NCBI GenBank assembly: GCA_017463225.1
Contig: JAFTPO010000016.1
Coordinates: 1 to 64,000, forward strand
Length of the DNA stretch: 64,000 nt
Direction of reading: 5' to 3'
Source of the DNA: Lachnospiraceae bacterium
GTDB taxonomy: Bacteria; Bacillota; Clostridia; Lachnospirales; Lachnospiraceae
Shown: piece by piece, positions 62,873-64,000 of the stretch
Position numbering within the stretch: position 1 is the first letter of the stretch
How the letters are laid out: each line of letters begins with the position of its first letter
Translations under genes and position numbers: made by a program
The notes under the pieces: generated by a model
Seen by the model: only the letters and a program-made list of their open reading frames with translations
The model's database searches: none
Told to the model about the DNA's origin: nothing

Positions 62873-63343
62873 ATGGACCTGCAGGGGATTTTCGACAGAC
62901 AGCACAAAAGAGTATACCGAATAGCCATGATGATGCTGAAAAATGAAGCTGACGCAGAGGATGCTGTTCAGAATATTTTTATCAAATGCTATGAAAAGGG
63001 CATGGAATTTCGTGATGGGGATCACGAAAGTGCCTGGTTTATAACAGTAACTAAGAATTACTGTACAGACCAGCTTAGAAGCTACTGGAACAAACAGGTA
63101 GACATTGGGGAAATACCTGAAACACCGGTTGAGGATGGTAACCAGGAGGATGAAGGTGAGCTTATAGAGCATATTATGAAGCTGCCGGACAAGTATAAAG
63201 AGGTAATTTATTTGTATTATTATGAGGATTATTCGGTAAAGGAAATGTCTAAGCTGTTGGATAGGAAAGAAAGTACTATACAGACTCAGTTATCTGTAGC
63301 GAGAGAGAAACTGAAGAAAATATTAATGAAGGAGGTTGGCTAG
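62873..63343 (+). CDS. ECF-type RNA polymerase sigma factor
   Basis: This 156-residue sigma-70-family protein has region 2 (DRQHKRVYRIAMMMLKNEADAEDAVQNIFIKCYE) and region 4 (PDKYKEVIYLYYYEDYSVKEMSKLLDRKESTIQTQLSVAREKLKKIL). AAGGAGGG precedes the ATG. The gene for a probable membrane-bound anti-sigma factor starts 1 bp after its stop, the usual arrangement for signal-controlled ECF factors. The regulon is unknown. Confidence 0.94.
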   Translation: MDLQGIFDRQHKRVYRIAMMMLKNEADAEDAVQNIFIKCYEKGMEFRDGDHESAWFITVTKNYCTDQLRSYWNKQVDIGEIPETPVEDGNQEDEGELIEHIMKLPDKYKEVIYLYYYEDYSVKEMSKLLDRKESTIQTQLSVAREKLKKILMKEVG

Positions 63344-63344
63344 T

Positions 63345-64000
63345 ATGGATAAAGAAAAAAATGAAATTAAGAATTCAATAGATAAGCTTAATCCAACTGG
63401 GGAACAGTCAGCCAGAATGTGGGAGCGTTTATCTAAGACAGTAAGTGAGATGGAAGATAGTGAAACATTAGACCATAACACTTCGACTCAGTCAGATAAT
63501 ATTGTATCTTTTGAAGATAAAAAGGCAAGTAGGAAGACCTTAAAAAGACCTATAGTTAAAGTTCTTAGCAAAATTGCAGCGGTTATACTTACCATAGCTA
63601 TTGCATTTGGAATAGACCATGCCACCGGTGGTCACGTATATGCTAAGATTATGGATTTATTAAATATAGACCAAGGAAGACAAGATGTTGTTGGTAATAT
63701 TGATGATGATATAGATGAGCACTACAACATCTATGCACCAAATATCTATCATATAGACGGTGAAATGATAGTTTTTGGAGGTATTAGAGGCTTAATTATT
63801 TATGACCTTAATGGTGATGTGGTAATGGGTACCATAGATACTCAGAAAATAGGCTGTGTATATTTTGACAGTGATACCAAGGAGACACACATAGTTAAGG
63901 ATGATAATAAACTTGTTGTATTTAATTCTGAGAATGATAAGCCTTATGGTGATTATTACATTTATAGTTTTGATAATCTTAATGGTGGTGAATTAGAGCC
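63345..64000 (+). CDS. Probable membrane anti-sigma factor, 3' truncated by window end
   Basis: The frame is open from ATG 63345 to the window end, giving at least 218 residues. GGAGG lies 9 bases upstream within the sigma gene. The first 70 residues are polar and cytoplasmic (MDKEKNEIKNSIDKLNPTGEQ), followed by a single membrane helix (SKIAAVILTIAIAFGID) and an extracytoplasmic part with beta-rich, Asp-rich repeats (MIVFGGIRGLIIYDLNGDVV). No HxxxCxxC zinc motif is visible, so it is not a ZAS-type anti-sigma factor. The partner is inferred from tight coupling to the ECF gene. Confidence 0.75.
   Translation, partial: MDKEKNEIKNSIDKLNPTGEQSARMWERLSKTVSEMEDSETLDHNTSTQSDNIVSFEDKKASRKTLKRPIVKVLSKIAAVILTIAIAFGIDHATGGHVYAKIMDLLNIDQGRQDVVGNIDDDIDEHYNIYAPNIYHIDGEMIVFGGIRGLIIYDLNGDVVMGTIDTQKIGCVYFDSDTKETHIVKDDNKLVVFNSENDKPYGDYYIYSFDNLNGGELE

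Overview
The window is 64 kb of low-GC Gram-positive chromosome. The probable source is a butyrate-producing member of the Lachnospiraceae (Clostridia). Three things point there. A complete butyryl-CoA operon (thl-crt-hbd-bcd-etfB-etfA) is present. The housekeeping order is clostridial (tig-clpP-clpX-engB and rho-rpmE-yqhQ-prmC-prfA). Surface proteins carry Thr/Glu-rich stalks and sortase signals ending in TGD. An alpha/beta-type small acid-soluble spore protein suggests the lineage can, or recently could, sporulate. I cannot name the genus from sequence alone.

Layout. 1-2760: the 3' end of a Cna-B-type surface protein, then a 1.6 kb segment bounded by a 14-bp copy of the tRNA-Leu 3' end (a likely old integration site) that holds one lipoprotein gene. 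2760-3552: seven minus-strand tRNA genes behind a perfect-consensus promoter. 3624-10179: an AEC transporter, two tRNAs, a secreted Cys-motif protein, a 1117-residue thioester/Cna-B/VaFE adhesin, and a TPM-like membrane protein. 10421-16499: ispF with an odd Cys tail, a GNAT protein, the electron-bifurcating NfnAB pair, small membrane proteins and queH. 16597-19302: an HExxH/CxxC protein, two tandem XRE regulators and thyA-folA. 19440-27398: a YbjQ/zinc-ribbon protein, a TPR protein with a huge acidic tail, a Lys/Glu/Ala-helix protein ending in a degenerate AAA-like domain, and mreB. This block is the best candidate for an undescribed system. 27441-35684: YgiQ radical SAM protein and the butyrate operon.

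35864-43081: membrane and hypothetical proteins, a hybrid sensor kinase overlapping a YkgJ Cys-cluster gene, and mtnN-luxS. 43398-49648: a 1980-residue sortase-anchored surface protein and the spore protein. 49885-59314: protein quality control, then transcription termination and translation release genes. 59388-62621: small, possibly acquired modules (deoxyribosyltransferase-like plus a second DHFR, a possible BECR-fold protein, and a phosphatase plus bacterial PARG pair). 62873-64000: an ECF sigma factor and a probable membrane anti-sigma factor cut by the window end.

The genes fit an anaerobic gut or rumen fermenter. NfnAB and Bcd-EtfAB both perform flavin-based electron bifurcation and would couple ferredoxin, NADH, NADPH and crotonyl-CoA pools. 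mtnN and luxS recycle S-adenosylhomocysteine and make AI-2. The large anchored proteins would mediate host, fibre or cell contact. All functional calls come from motif reading without database searches.
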